A stretch of DNA of 64,000 bases from Synanceia verrucosa (taxonomy: Eukaryota; Chordata; Actinopteri; Perciformes; Synanceiidae): positions 14,422,565 through 14,486,564 of the forward strand of contig CM056561.1 of the NCBI GenBank assembly GCA_029721515.1, read 5' to 3'. Each line of letters starts with the position of its first letter. The stretch's first letter is position 1. Under the pieces are notes generated by a model. That model was not told where the DNA came from and did not search any database. It saw only the letters and a program-made list of their open reading frames with translations. Positions 31,681 through 42,516 of this stretch are shown one piece after another. A program made the position numbers and the translations under genes.

Positions 31681-32250
31681 TTTAGAGACTTTGAGATTAA
31701 TTATTTACAAGATTAAAGTCATTATTTACGAGAAAAAAGTCATTATTTACAAGAATAAACACTGCATGAAAAATGGGATTTCCATCAATAAATGGGACTG
31801 TAGATTGCTGTGGAAGTTGCACACGGCAATTTGCAGGCAACACTGAAAACTGCCATGAATTGTCGGAAACGGACATGGAACTCGCTTGGCAGTTGTCCCC
31901 CCATGACCCCCTTCCCCTAAGTCTAGGGAAGGCTATACAAGTTCAAATTAGGGTAGCAGGGGGGAGTTTTACCCAGGTGACAACTGCCACAAATTGCTGG
32001 AAATGGACATGGAACTTGCTTGGCTGTTGTCCCCTTAGGATCCCATCAGGGTAGATCAGGGTAGCAGGGGGAGTTTTACGCAGTTTGTTTACCCATGAAC
32101 CGGAGCAAGGGTAAGATAAAGAATTGGCTTTCATTCTGTATGAGGACATGTGGGGGGCCCACAATAAAGTGAAGCATAATATGGACACTGTACAATGTAT
32201 TTTTGTTTGATCTGACATGGTTATTATGCACAGGCAGTGAATATATCATC

Positions 32251-32909
32251 CAAGCCATACATCACCAAGTGCAGTGCAAAACGTCAGATGCAGTGGTGTA
32301 AAGCATGCCGCCACTGGACTCTAGAGCAGTGGAGACATTCTCTGGAGTGACGAATCATGCTTCTTCATCTGGCAATCTGATGGACGAGTCTGGGTTTGGC
32401 AGTTGCCAGGAGAACGATACTTGTATTGGACTGCATTGTGCCAAGTGTAAAGTTTGGTGGAGGGGGGATTATGGTGTGGGGTTGTTTTTCAGGAGCTGGG
32501 CTTGGCCCCTTAGTTCCAGTGAAAGGAACTCTGAATGCTTCAGCATACCAAGACATTTTGGACAATGCCATGCCATGCTTTGTGGGAACAGTTTGGCGCT
32601 GGCCCCTTCCTCTTCCAACATGACTGTGGATCAGTGCACAAAGCAAGGTCCATAAAGACATGGATGACAGAGTCTGGTGTGGATGAACTTGACTGGCCTG
32701 CACAGAGTCCTGACCTCACCCTTTGGGATGAATTAGAGCGGAGACTGAGAGCCACTCCTTCTCGTCCAACATCAGTGTGTGACCTCACAAATACATTTCT
32801 GGAAGAATGGTCAAAAATTCCCATAAACACACTCCTAAACCTTGTGGACAGCCTTCCCAGAAGAGTTGAAGCTGTTATAGCTGCAAAGGGTGGACCAACG
32901 TCATATTGA
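32251..32909 (+). pseudogene. Tc1-like transposase fragment, copy B
   Basis: Frame fragments show MAVARRT-like and GGGGIMVWGCFSGAGLGPL blocks, the second Asp region (FQHDCGSVHKARS) and the C-terminal LEEWSKIPINTLLNLVDSLP. In place of SPDLNPIE.LW it reads SPDLTLWDELE, i.e. a deletion removes the catalytic Glu position. The first catalytic block also has mutations. Confidence 0.82.
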
Positions 32910-32991
32910 ACCCTATGGATTGGGAATGGGATGTCACTTAAGTTCATATTAGAGTCAAAGCAGGTGAGCAAGTACTTTTGGCAGTATAGTG
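32251..32991 (+). mobile_element. Tc1-like transposon, copy B (3' portion only)
   Basis: Begins abruptly in the middle of the transposase and ends with the family inverted end (GAGCAAGTACTTTTGGCAGT...TAGTG). The left part is missing. It is nested in the MITE-like element. Confidence 0.85.
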
Positions 32992-33714
32992 TACATAGGG
33001 GTGTGGTTATGATGACCCAGACTCAGGGTGACCAATAGTGACATATCTGCCAGCCAATCACAAGCAAATTCTTTGGTTTAAAAGTAGTGTTTTCATCCAA
33101 TACTGAGTGAGGCAATTCGAGCCAAGCCAGGCATTTCTCTGACTGGCACAGGCAAACATGAACTCTGCAGGCTGTAAAACTATCTTTAACTGACGAAAAT
33201 TTCGCAGATTTGCAGGCGTTTACTGGGATGGAAATCCCACTTTTCACGTAGCGAAAGTCATTAGTTACCAGGAAAAAAATCATTATTTACGAGAATGAAG
33301 TCGTAAATTTACGAGATTAAAGTCATTATTTACAAGATTAATGTTATAATATTCTAACGTGTTGTTGTGGAGAGGAGTTATTAAAAACTTTGCTCATAAA
33401 AATCAAATTCAAATAAAACACATTATTTCCCCGATGTAGACATGTCAAGACATTTCACTGTGGTTCTGTTCATCTTTCAAATGTTTAACATGCTGAAGGT
33501 CTTTCATAATTCATTATGTAACTTTTTGTTTGTTCAGTATTAATTTGCAGCTTGGCTGACTGTTCATATCCTGACCAGAGGAAATAGAATTGAATATTTG
33601 AATTGAATATTTCAGAATAATTTCATGTTTGTTTTAATGTTTGTTCAATGAATCATATGACTATGAGACATTATTTTCAGGACATGAACATGTCCACAGG
33701 TCATGAGTGGAGAG

Positions 33715-33723
33715 TTTAAAATA
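33715..33723 (+). promoter_or_regulatory. TATA-like box, lectin copy 2
   Basis: TTTAAAATA, as in copies 1 and 3. The predicted untranslated first exon ends at 33783 (donor GTGAGC) and is spliced to 33864 (acceptor CTCCAG), 22 bp before the ATG. Confidence 0.62.
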
Positions 33724-33885
33724 AGAGGAAGAGCCAGCTGGCAATCAGACAGAGGAGCAACCAGAAACCAGAACACATTTGTGGTGAGCTGCATTTGTTC
33801 ATTTATTCCTCTTAAGCCTAATCAGTATTGACTGGTTGATGTTTCCATCTGTCTCATCTCCAGGTCATATTCCAGCTGTGGAGTC

Positions 33886-35578
33886 ATGCGTCCAGCTGTG
33901 CTAACTGCTGTCCTTCTGCTGGGGGACATCCTGAACACTGGGACGGTCGTTCATGGAGGTAAATACCGTCCCATCCTCAACATGTTACTGAACTGAAACC
34001 CCAGAAACATATTCATTAAAGCTGTTTCCACAGATAATTATGACTGGTTCTGTAAAGCAATCCCTTCATGTGGTGACGGATGGAAAGAAGTTTATCCAGG
34101 CCGTTGTGCTAAATCCTTCTTGACTCCAGAATCTTTCAGTGATGCTCAGGTGATGCAAAAACACAGAAAAAAGACAAAAAAGACAAACATAAATCCTCTT
34201 TTGCAGACAGTTCTGACATAATACTTATAAAGACGGTCACATTTCTGTTCATTTCAGCAACACTGCCGCTCCTTCAATGGAGACTTGATGCCCATAAAAA
34301 GTGATCGGAGCATCAATCTTGTGGTTTGCCTGACTGGGTTTATCAGTCCTGAACTCCAACCTTTCTGGATTGGAGCAAAAAAAACACCTGAGGTAAGCAT
34401 TCAGGGTTCCTGGGGTTCCTTAAAGTCTTAAATTAAAATCCAATTAATTTAGGTCTTAAATTCTCTTAAATTTACTGTACATTTGCTGTAGGTATTAAAT
34501 TTTCTGACGGTGTGTTTGCCAATAGGAAAACACAACATTGAGGGATTTACTGCAATTTTTCATGTTATTTTGTTCACAAAGTTCACTTCTTTGCTCTTGA
34601 AAGTTGTGAAATTAAAGTTGTGGAAAAAAGTGTTATGCCTTAAATTTATATCACCGTTGCAAGTGTGAAAGGGCTGAAAGGGCTGAAAAAAAATTATTGC
34701 TTTAAGATGCGGCACAGTGGTGTAGTGGTTAGCACTGCTGCCTCACAGCAAGAAGATACTGGGTTTGAATCCCTGTGTGGAGTTTGCATGTTCTCCCCGT
34801 GTCTGCGTGGGTTCTCTCTGGGTACTCTGGCTTCCTCACTCCATCCAAAAAAAATGTATGGGGATTAGGTTAATTGGCTAATTTAAATTGCCCATAGGTG
34901 TGAGTATGAGTGGTTGTCTGTCTCTATGTGCCCTGTGATGAGGTAGTGACCTGTCCAGGGTGTACCCTGCCTTATGCCCTAAGACAGCTGGGATGGGCTC
35001 CAGTGACTATATGTGAGGATAAGCGGTAGATAATGGATAGATGGATGGATTTTTGGAGATTAATCAGTTGTTGGATTTTTTTTCCGGCTAATTTCTTTTC
35101 AACCAAAGACATTTTTAGATCTTAAATTATATTATTTCAATTTGACTTCAAAATGGTGAAGAACCCTGGCATTGATCGCCTCATTCTGATCAGAGAGCAG
35201 ACATACCGGCTGTATGTTAGTAAAGTCACTGAGGGATGATTCACAGGGGAGGATGAGAGTCACATGATGCGCTTAACCTTTTCAGGGGAACTTTCGCTAT
35301 GTAGATGGATCTGAGTTCAAGACCCCTTACTGGCACCCTGTTCAGTTGAAACGCTACGAAGGAGAAGACGCCTGCATCAAGATTGACTTTAAGCGTAAAT
35401 ATAGAAAGGAGTAGAAATACATATTGTTTCTGTCTGCTGACATTTCCTCTGTGAAGTAACCAGAATATTCTGTTTGAATGCTGACAATGGCTTTCTTTTC
35501 TTTGTTCCAGTTTGGTACAAGTGGATCACTGCACCCTGCTCAGAGAAGAAGCCCTACGCCTGCATTAGGAAGAAGTGA
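33886..35578 (+). CDS. C-type-lectin-like secreted protein, copy 2 (intact, 5 exons, 166 aa)
   Basis: Coding exons are 33886-33958, 34034-34149, 34258-34392, 35286-35394 and 35511-35578; all introns are GT-AG, phases 1,0,0,1. Residues 1-24 form a hydrophobic signal-like leader. The single CTLD has CGDGW and GRCAKSF, SFSDAQQHCRSFNGDLM, FWIGA (W100), YVDGS (113-117), EGEDAC (C138) and WITAPCSEKKPYAC (C154, C162). Eight cysteines fit a long-form CTLD. The usual EPN/QPD sugar-selectivity motif is replaced by HPVQ-type residues and WND by WITA, so classical Ca2+-dependent mannose or galactose binding is unlikely. Small secreted fish CTLDs (ladderlectin, nattectin and type II antifreeze relatives) act in mucus, plasma or venom; the exact member is not assigned. 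Intron 3 holds a SINE. Confidence 0.85.
34709..35050 (+). mobile_element. tRNA-derived SINE in lectin copy 2 intron 3
   Basis: The head GCGGCACAGTGGTGTAGTGG with box A-like GTGTAGTGGTTAGCAC and a box B-like GGGTTTGAATCC is followed by the shared body (GTTTGCATGTTCTCCCCGTG) and an ATGGATGGAT tail. The equivalent site in lectin copy 3 (about 47610-47660) lacks it. Confidence 0.88.
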
Positions 35579-35701
35579 TGATCAGCAGCTGCTTCTTCCT
35601 TTTCAATCAGCATCCACATGGATCAGCTGATCAGCTGAGCTGCAGGTGGACCAGTCTGTTTCATGAGAACCACTGCAAACACAAGCTCTTAAATTTACTG
35701 C

Positions 35702-35707
35702 AATAAA
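35702..35707 (+). terminator. polyadenylation signal, lectin copy 2
   Basis: AATAAA 124 bp after the stop, the same spacing as copy 1. Confidence 0.7.
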
Positions 35708-35984
35708 CGCTTCAGCATTCATGTGTCTGCCTCTGGCTTGGTTTCAGTTCAAAAACTCTGGAGGATTACTGCTCTTGTCATAGAGACTTGAGGTGACATA
35801 AATATACTTGATACTATTGATATTGATATTCAATATGCTATAATATTGTGCTGATATATTACAGCCTGACTTTGTTGCTTTACTGTGATGAAGAAATAAT
35901 TATCAAAAAAAGGTATTTTGCTTTCGTGGCAAACAGTTTATATTTAGATTCTACGGGGGCATATTGCATTCACTTGAAAAAAAA

Positions 35985-36560
35985 AATGAGTAATTCATTT
36001 ATTCTTTCTTTGGTTTGTTTCTCGAGATAATTATTTCTGTTTTTCTGAGAAATTTATTTCTTGGTTTGTTTTTTGGGGTTATTCAGTTTTTCTGAGTAAT
36101 TAATTTTTTGGTTTGTTTTTTGGGGTAATTATGTCCGCCAAGGAGGTTATGTTTTCACCGGGGTTTGTTTATTGTTTTGTATGTATGTTTTGTTTGTTTG
36201 CAAAATAACTCAAAAAGTTGTGGATGGATTTTGATGAAATTTTCAGGGTTGGTCCAAAGTGGCCTAACTTAAAACCGATTTTTGGTGGTGATTGGATCTG
36301 ATTCGAAGGCACCACCAAAAATCAATCGGTTTTAAGTTAGGCCACTTCTGGCCAATCCTGAAAATACTGTCAAAAACTGTCCATAACTTTTTGAGTTACT
36401 TTGAAACCTGACAAACCAACATACAAACAAACAAATAAACAAGCCCCGGTGAAAACATAATCTCCTTGGCGGCGGGGGTAACTTTAAATAAAAAGTCACC
36501 AATGCCGTGGCGGTCTGCACTCTCTGAGTGCTTTTCTAGTTATTTCTGTTTTTCTGAGTA
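35985..36560. repeat. tandem repeat (about 55-bp TTTGGTTTGTTTTTTGGGGT-type units), split by a fold-back element
   Basis: Units combining GGTTTGTTTTTTGGGGT and ATTTCTGTTTTTCTGAG run from 35985 to 36134. The next unit piece, TTATTTCTGTTTTTCTGAG, appears only at 36539-36557, after the inserted element. Confidence 0.7.
36135..36538. mobile_element. fold-back (long inverted repeat) MITE-like element
   Basis: Arms of roughly 155 bp, CCGCCAAGGAGGTTATGTTT... and its diverged reverse complement ending at 36472, flank a central loop near 36290-36318. A tail with GTCTGCACTCTCTGAGTGC follows to about 36538. AAAACCGATT and GTGGCCTAACTTAAA are readable in both arms. A possible TTAT duplication lies at the borders. 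Widespread vertebrate repeats of this look are known, but I cannot name the superfamily. Confidence 0.7.
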
Positions 36561-37240
36561 ATTTAAATGCTAGCCTGAATAAGTGTGTTTTTAACTCAGT
36601 TTTGAAAGCAGCTAGCTCAGTGATGGATCGTAGCTGTGTGTAGCATATCAATGAGCATAAAATAATGAACTTAACTCTTCTCATTTCTGAGTATCTCTCC
36701 AGGAAATCCATCTGACACTATGTGGCACCTAAGTGCTTAAGGCTTAAGTTTTATGACTGGCAGAGTAAACAGATAAGACCAGTTCCTCCTCTCTGACCCA
36801 AGGAACTCCAGGACACACACCAGGAGGAGGACTTTTATTAGTATTAGTTATTAGTCCACAATCCTGCTTTAATCCTGCCAGACACATCCAAAGCTTAATG
36901 TTGCCTCTTCCTTTCTCCCTGCCTGGAACAGAACATTACATGAAGATTTTAATGGTTAACTATGCTTTCATTCCTCAGCTACTGTCATATAAGTATCACT
37001 GTTACAATGTCAAGCATCATTCTCCACACAGATCCTCTTCCTTTTCCTCCTTCTGATAAGGACTAAATGTGACATGTGGGATTGGTTGTGGATTAAGTCT
37101 ACGGACACAATCATACATAGATCTGCCTGTTGTAGTACACCTTCCTACATGCTCTGATATCATGGTTCATCTGTGTTGATTAATTTGTTGATTAATTTCA
37201 ATTCAACTGGTCAAGTTTTGTTCTGTGGTTTCCTACTATA
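36561..37240. other. no recognisable feature
   Basis: AT-rich spacer. Confidence 0.4.
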
Positions 37241-38660
37241 GGCTGCTTGGTGTCGATTTACAGCTGAGAGAGGGAGCTTTCACATAGAGGAACTTTAATA
37301 AAGTAAAACACAGCAGTATTAAGATTAAATAAGTTAAAAGAATATCATCTCAGTTAACTTGGTGGATGGGGAGGGACCAGTGGTCACACCCCCGCCGGAC
37401 CTTCAACAAAGATCATAAAAAGCCTCAGCTGGTCTGAGCGCGCTCGCTACTCTTCTTCAGTCCTTCAGCCAGTCAAGTGCTGGTCCACTGCATCTCTGTT
37501 CTCCCTCTCCCACATGCTGGGAGGGGGAGGGAAACAATGATGACCCAGAGAAAGAGACATGCTGTCCCAGGCCCAGTGCCTTATGGCATGAAGAGCAACC
37601 TCTCCAGAATCTTCAACCTGCTCCAGATATGACTGAAAGACTCTGAATGCTGCCTCTGAATGGCCTCCTCAGGACCCAGCACCTCATGGCATGAAGAACA
37701 GCCTATCCAGAACCTTCCAACTCTGCATCCTGCCTCAAGACCATCTTGTCTCCTCTGTCTACTCCTTTGCCCTAGAAATGTGAGCCAGCTCCTCTGCTCA
37801 GACACAGGCTGCAGAAAATGACTCCAGCATGTCATGAAGAAACTTAAAAGAAGAAAAGACTGTCGGTCGACACGCTGTCGTTCGACACAACACTATGCTG
37901 TGAAGAGGAGAGACAGACAGAGAGAGACTGAGATGGAGCCATGTCAACCAGAGATGTTCAGAGACTACTAAAGATGTCCAGAGCTGTCCACCGATGCCCG
38001 AAAGAGCCACTGGTGAAGTTCAAGCCGAAGTCGCCTGCAGAGATCCAGCAGATCCAGACAGAACCTGCAGCCAGTCCTTACTTCCATCCATCCAGGAACG
38101 GTGATATACTGCATATACATCTTACAGATATTTGATGATTAGACGCTAAATTAAATGGCCTGAATTTAGGGCTTAATCCAGCAAACTTAATAATATTTAG
38201 TAAGATATCAGTAAAATGCTAAACCAATTCTGAATAGTAAATTACTCACAGTCTTCTCTGCCTCTAAAACTCTCAACTGCTGAACGCCACCAAACCTAAA
38301 CCAAATATTGGTAACAGCCTAATTCTTAATTTGGTCTAGATAACCACCACTGAATTTAACTGGTCACATTGAATTAATTAATCAGATATTCATCCTTTGA
38401 ACTTTGCCTTTGTTCAATCATTCATTCCATTTTTGTCACAGTGAGTCAATGCCATGTATCTTCCATCAATCTTCCTTTATTCTAGTTTTTTTATTTTCTA
38501 TTTTATTATTTTTGTTAGTAGCCTGGTCATTTAGTTTATCAAATGAATCATTTATTTATTAGTTATTTTCTGTTACAGTTGTAGTCTGGTTATAGTCTGT
38601 CAAATAAACTTGTCATTTATAAAGAACTTGGTTATTTGATTTGTGTGTGTATATAAAGCA
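37240..38660. other. unclassified segment with promoter-like and polyA-like signals
   Basis: CATAAAAAGCC near 37416 is followed by a G/C-rich start-like region, then CATGGCATGAAGA-type phrases repeated near 37582 and 37683, and AATAAA-type signals near 38602. It may be an LTR or other retroelement part, but no protein motif or target duplication supports this. Confidence 0.3.
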
Positions 38661-38829
38661 ATTTAATCACTGTTCACTAGGTCAAGAACTCCGTAGCACC
38701 CTGAGATTAAGAGACTCTATTAATTAATGTCAAATTCACAAGTTTTCCCTGTTTTAGCAAAACTGGGTGGCGGATATTGTTCATAAATACATAATTTGAT
38801 ATTAATTAATGATTGACTAATCTGCTCTA

Positions 38830-39830
38830 CACTATTTATGCTACATGTGCCAGAAGCAAAGTCTTGCTAAGACTTGCAAAAAGCAAAGACTTACTGCCGG
38901 CAATGCGAACCAAACTCTGACACCAGTCGTACAGAGACTGAACCCCATACTCCCAGAGCACCCCCCACAGGACTCCTGAGGAACATGGTGGAACGCATTC
39001 TCCAAGTCTAAAAAACCCATGTAGACTGGTTGGGCGAACTCCCATGTACCCTCCAGGACCCTGTTGAGGGTGTAGAGTTGTTCCACTGTTCCACGGCCAG
39101 GACAAAAACCACACTGCTCCTATTGAATCTGAGATTCGACTTCCCAACGGGCCCTCCTCTCCAGAACCCCTGAATAGACCTTACCAGGGAGGCTGAGGAG
39201 TGTGAGCCCCTATAGTTGGAACACACCTTCTGGTCCCCCTTCTTAAGAGGGGGACCACCACCCTGGTCTGCCAGTCCAGCGGCACTGTCCCTGATGTCCA
39301 CGGGATGTTGCAGAGGTGTGTCAACCACGACCATCCCACAACATCCAGAGTCTTTAGGAACTCCAGGCAGATCTCATCCAACCCCAGGGCCCTGCCACAG
39401 AGGAGCTTTTTAACCACCTCCGTGACCTCAACCCCAGAGATAGAAGAGCCCACCTCGGGGTCTCCAGACTCTGCTTCCTCATTGGAAGGCATGTCAGTGG
39501 AATTGAGCAGGTCTTCGAAGTATTCGCTCCGCCGACTCACAATGTCCTGAGTTGAGGTGAGCAGCACTCCATCTCCACTATACACAGTGTTGATGGTGCA
39601 CTGCTTGCCCCACCTGAGAAGCTGGATGTTTGATCAGAATTTCCTTAAAGCTGTCCAGAAGTCATTTTCCTCCCAATCACGCCTCTCCAGGTCTCACTGT
39701 CATTGCTCACGTGAGCACTGAAATCCCCCAGTAGAACGAGGGAGTCCCCAGATGGAACACTCTCCAGCACCCCATCTGGGGACTCCAAGAAAGGTGGGTA
39801 CTCTGAACTGCTGTGGGCCAGAGAAAGAGA
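38830..39830 (-). pseudogene. Rex3-type (RTE clade) LINE fragment
   Basis: On the minus strand an endonuclease piece comes first (VLLGDFSAHV and ETWRGVIG near 39690-39730). It is joined by an internal deletion to the RT N-terminal region: VYSGDGVLLTSTQDIVSRRS, YFEDLLNSTDMPSNEEAESG, EVTEVVKKLLCGRALGLDEI and GTVPLDWQTRVVVPLL. The RT then continues in other frames: QLYTLNRVLEGTWEFAQPVY (near 39040) and SLYDWCQSLVRIAGS (near 38910). Frameshifts are frequent and the catalytic part downstream of 38830 is missing. Confidence 0.82.
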
Positions 39831-40799
39831 GAGAGATCAGGAGTGAAGTTGCAGGAGGAAAGACCAAACTTGACTGGAGGCAGGATGAGAGACCAAAACT
39901 TTATTAGTCTATGCATAGCTGTGTATGTACAATTGTTTCACAATTAATCTCACGTGTCAAATTTGGTCTTTATCAGAAGAGGAAGAAGGAGAAGATCTGT
40001 GTGTGGATTGACTTTTGACATGGTAAAAGTGATACTTATATGACAGTAGCTGAAGAATTAAAGCATAGTTGACTATTAAAACCTTAATGTAATGATCTGT
40101 TCTAAGCAGTGGGAAAGGAAGGCCACATTAGGCTTTGGATGTGTGTGTCTGCTCTGGAATGCAGGAAGCAGCCATAAAATTTCTCCCCCCATGTGTGTTC
40201 TGGGGTTCCTTGGGTCATGCTGGAAGGATAGAAGATGGTCATCTCCCTTGTTTATTCAAGCCAGTCATAAAACACACTTAGGGATTATTTAGTGCTCTGG
40301 GGGTTTTCTTAGGTCAGTACTGGGAGGATGACAATTACTGAGACAATTACAGAATGTCTTCATTATAAGATAAGTCCATTATTTTATACTCATTCTTATG
40401 CTACATCCTGATGGCTGTCTCATGCTGGTCTCTGCATCCAAAGATAAGACTCTGTGTGTGTGGGACCTGTGGGACCTGGGACAGGTTTCTTCGGGCTATG
40501 CCTGGCTGGGCCCCATGGGTGCAGGCCTGGCCACCAGGCACTCGCCAAGGATCCTTACCTCCAGGCCTGGCTCCAGAGGGGGCCCCCGGTGACCCGCATC
40601 CGGGCGAGGGAACGCATGATCCATCTTTGTTACTCTTTATAAGGGGTCCTTTGAGCTGTGCTTTGTCTGGTCCTTCACCTAAGACCTGTCTGCCTTGGGT
40701 GACCCCAGCAGGGGCATAAAGCCCCCGACAATATAGCTCCTGGGGTCACAGGGAGGCACGAACTTCTCCAACACGATAAGGTGAATGCTCAAGGGGGCC
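39831..40799. other. no recognisable gene
   Basis: Short overlapping open frames at 40398-40719 lie in a GC-richer patch and show no domain. Confidence 0.4.
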
Positions 40800-40992
40800 A
40801 TTATATGGTGTAATAACACATAAAGCATTGGGGCGTGGCTACAGTATGATTGAAAGGTCTCTGCTGTCAATCACAGTCTTAAGAGGAGCAGCACTGATGT
40901 AATTCAGCAAACAAATAATCCACCTAAGAGCATCATTAAAGTATTAAAGGACAGCTGATATACAATACAACACTCATGTACTAAACTCCAGC

Positions 40993-41461
40993 ACAATGTC
41001 TGGCACAATGGCTGCAGGCTGCAGCCCCAGTGCGCTCAGCACCGGTTCCAGAGCACATGGAGGCAGCCAGGTGGGAGACAATTAGTGCCATAAAAGAAAT
41101 GAGGGACGAAACTCCAACAAATACGTATGGTCATGCAGAATATGTGTGCTATCATATCATCTTTTACAGATACAATAAAAGAACACACACCGCATAACAC
41201 CTTCACAGTGCTTCCTGCAGATATTATTCATGTTGGGGAGGTGGCTGTGGGTTGGGGTCTACATGCTGTCGGGGAGGGAGGTCAGGTGAGAGGGGAATGG
41301 CATCCCTCATTGCCAAGTTCTCACAATTGTCTCCAAAATGTTCCTGCACAAGGATGAAAGTTGACGTACCAGTGCGCACATTCTCCCACCAGGTTTATTT
41401 TTATAAATCACCACCTTTGCATGGAAAGTTTTGTGCGTAAGCAAGCTTTGTAGATGGGGCC
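40993..41461. mobile_element. insertion in the copy 3 upstream region, possibly Harbinger-derived
   Basis: Present in copy 3 and absent from the paralogous site of copy 2. Its right end reads ...TTTATAAATCACCACC, GCGTAAGCAAGCTT and GATGGGGCCC. TGCGTAAGC-type motifs and a GGGCC terminus resemble the fragment at 3943. No clear duplication. Confidence 0.4.
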
Positions 41462-42341
41462 CCGATCTGACCCTGAAGTTTACCTGAAATGCAAAAATAA
41501 CCTCCTAAAGCTCAAACATGCAATAAATTCAACTGTGACAACACCAGTGTGTAAAAAGCCTGAAGTAATTGAACTGAACTGACTGTGGGAAACAATCAGT
41601 ACGCAACACTGAAAAAACGACATATCAGGAAGGATGATATACAATACTTAGTCTGAAAACACTAATCAGTTTTAGGAAAACAATTTCTGCCAGTTAAACC
41701 AGTGTTCTTCAACTTTGGGGTCACAACCCGACGTGGGGTTGCCTGAAGTTTCTGGTCATCAGTAAATATAAAAATACCAATAAAAAATATTTTGTACTCA
41801 TTGACTACATATTTCATTCTAATTCAAACATCACACAGGGTCCCTGATAAAAATCAAACTCAAACAAAATGCATTATTTCCCCGATTTGGACATGTCAAA
41901 GTTATCACTGTGATTCTGTTCATCTTTCAAATGTTTAACATGCTGCAGGTCTTTCATAATTCATTGTTTGATTTATTGTTTGTTCAGTATTAATTTGCAT
42001 CTCGACTGATGTTCATATCCTGACCAGAGGAAATAAAGTTCTCATTTTGTGCAGTAATCTCAACCTGACTTTTCTACCTCCACTTATAATAATATACATT
42101 ATATAGCCTAAATATTGTCTAAAATTAATAATGTAGGGAACTATCACATGATAAAAAAATAATAATTTTATGAATTGCCTGTTTCTTGTATCTGCATGTG
42201 TGACAGGAGACAGTTGTTGCTGTAAACTGCTGCTTGCTATTTTAGAATAATTTATTCTTGTGTTTGTTCTCAAAATTAATAATATGACTGTGAGACATTA
42301 TTATCAGAACATGAACATGTCCACAGGTCATGAGTGGAGAG

Positions 42342-42350
42342 TTTAAAATA
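42342..42350 (+). promoter_or_regulatory. TATA-like box, lectin copy 3
   Basis: TTTAAAATA with the same flanks as copies 1 and 2; splice acceptor CTCCAG of the 5'UTR intron is retained at 42493-42494. Confidence 0.55.
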
Positions 42351-42516
42351 AGAGGAAGAGCCAGCTGACAAAATAGACAGAGGAGCAACCAGAAACCAGA
42401 ACGCATCTGTGGTGAGCTGCTTTTTGTTCATTTATTCCTCTTAAGCCTGATCAGTATTGCTGCTGCTTGATGTTTCCATCTGTCTCATCTCCAGGTCAAA
42501 TTCCAGCTGTGGAGTC

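Larger units (their letters stand above)
31762..33251. mobile_element. MITE-like element with inverted ends, carrying a Tc1 fragment
   Basis: The left end CTGCATGAAAAATGGGATTT and the right end (reverse complement) CTACGTGAAAAGTGGGATTT match at 17 of 20 positions, and both continue CCATC. Superfamily is not clear because no target duplication is visible. Inside, a segment of about 65 bp (31838-31905) with GGACATGGAACTCGCTTGGC is repeated at 31978-32043. Confidence 0.65.
31680..33345. repeat. minisatellite (AAAGTCATTATTTACGAGATT-like), split in two
   Basis: Units are at about 31685-31760 and again at 33252-33345. The intervening 1.49 kb is a MITE-like element carrying a Tc1 fragment. Confidence 0.78.
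40800..42350 (+). repeat. duplicated lectin-upstream segment, copy 3 (with insertion)
   Basis: Homologous to the region upstream of copy 2 (31180-31680, 33430-33723). It is interrupted at 40993-41461 by DNA that the copy 2 site lacks. After 41462 the homology resumes with CCTGAAATGCAAAAATAACC. Confidence 0.78.

Noticed and set aside
40398..40719. Overlapping open frames with a WD-repeat-like phrase (SASKDKTLCVWDL)
   Set aside because: The phrase resembles one WD40 strand (possibly a small gene fragment), but no neighbouring repeats, exons or splice sites support a gene.
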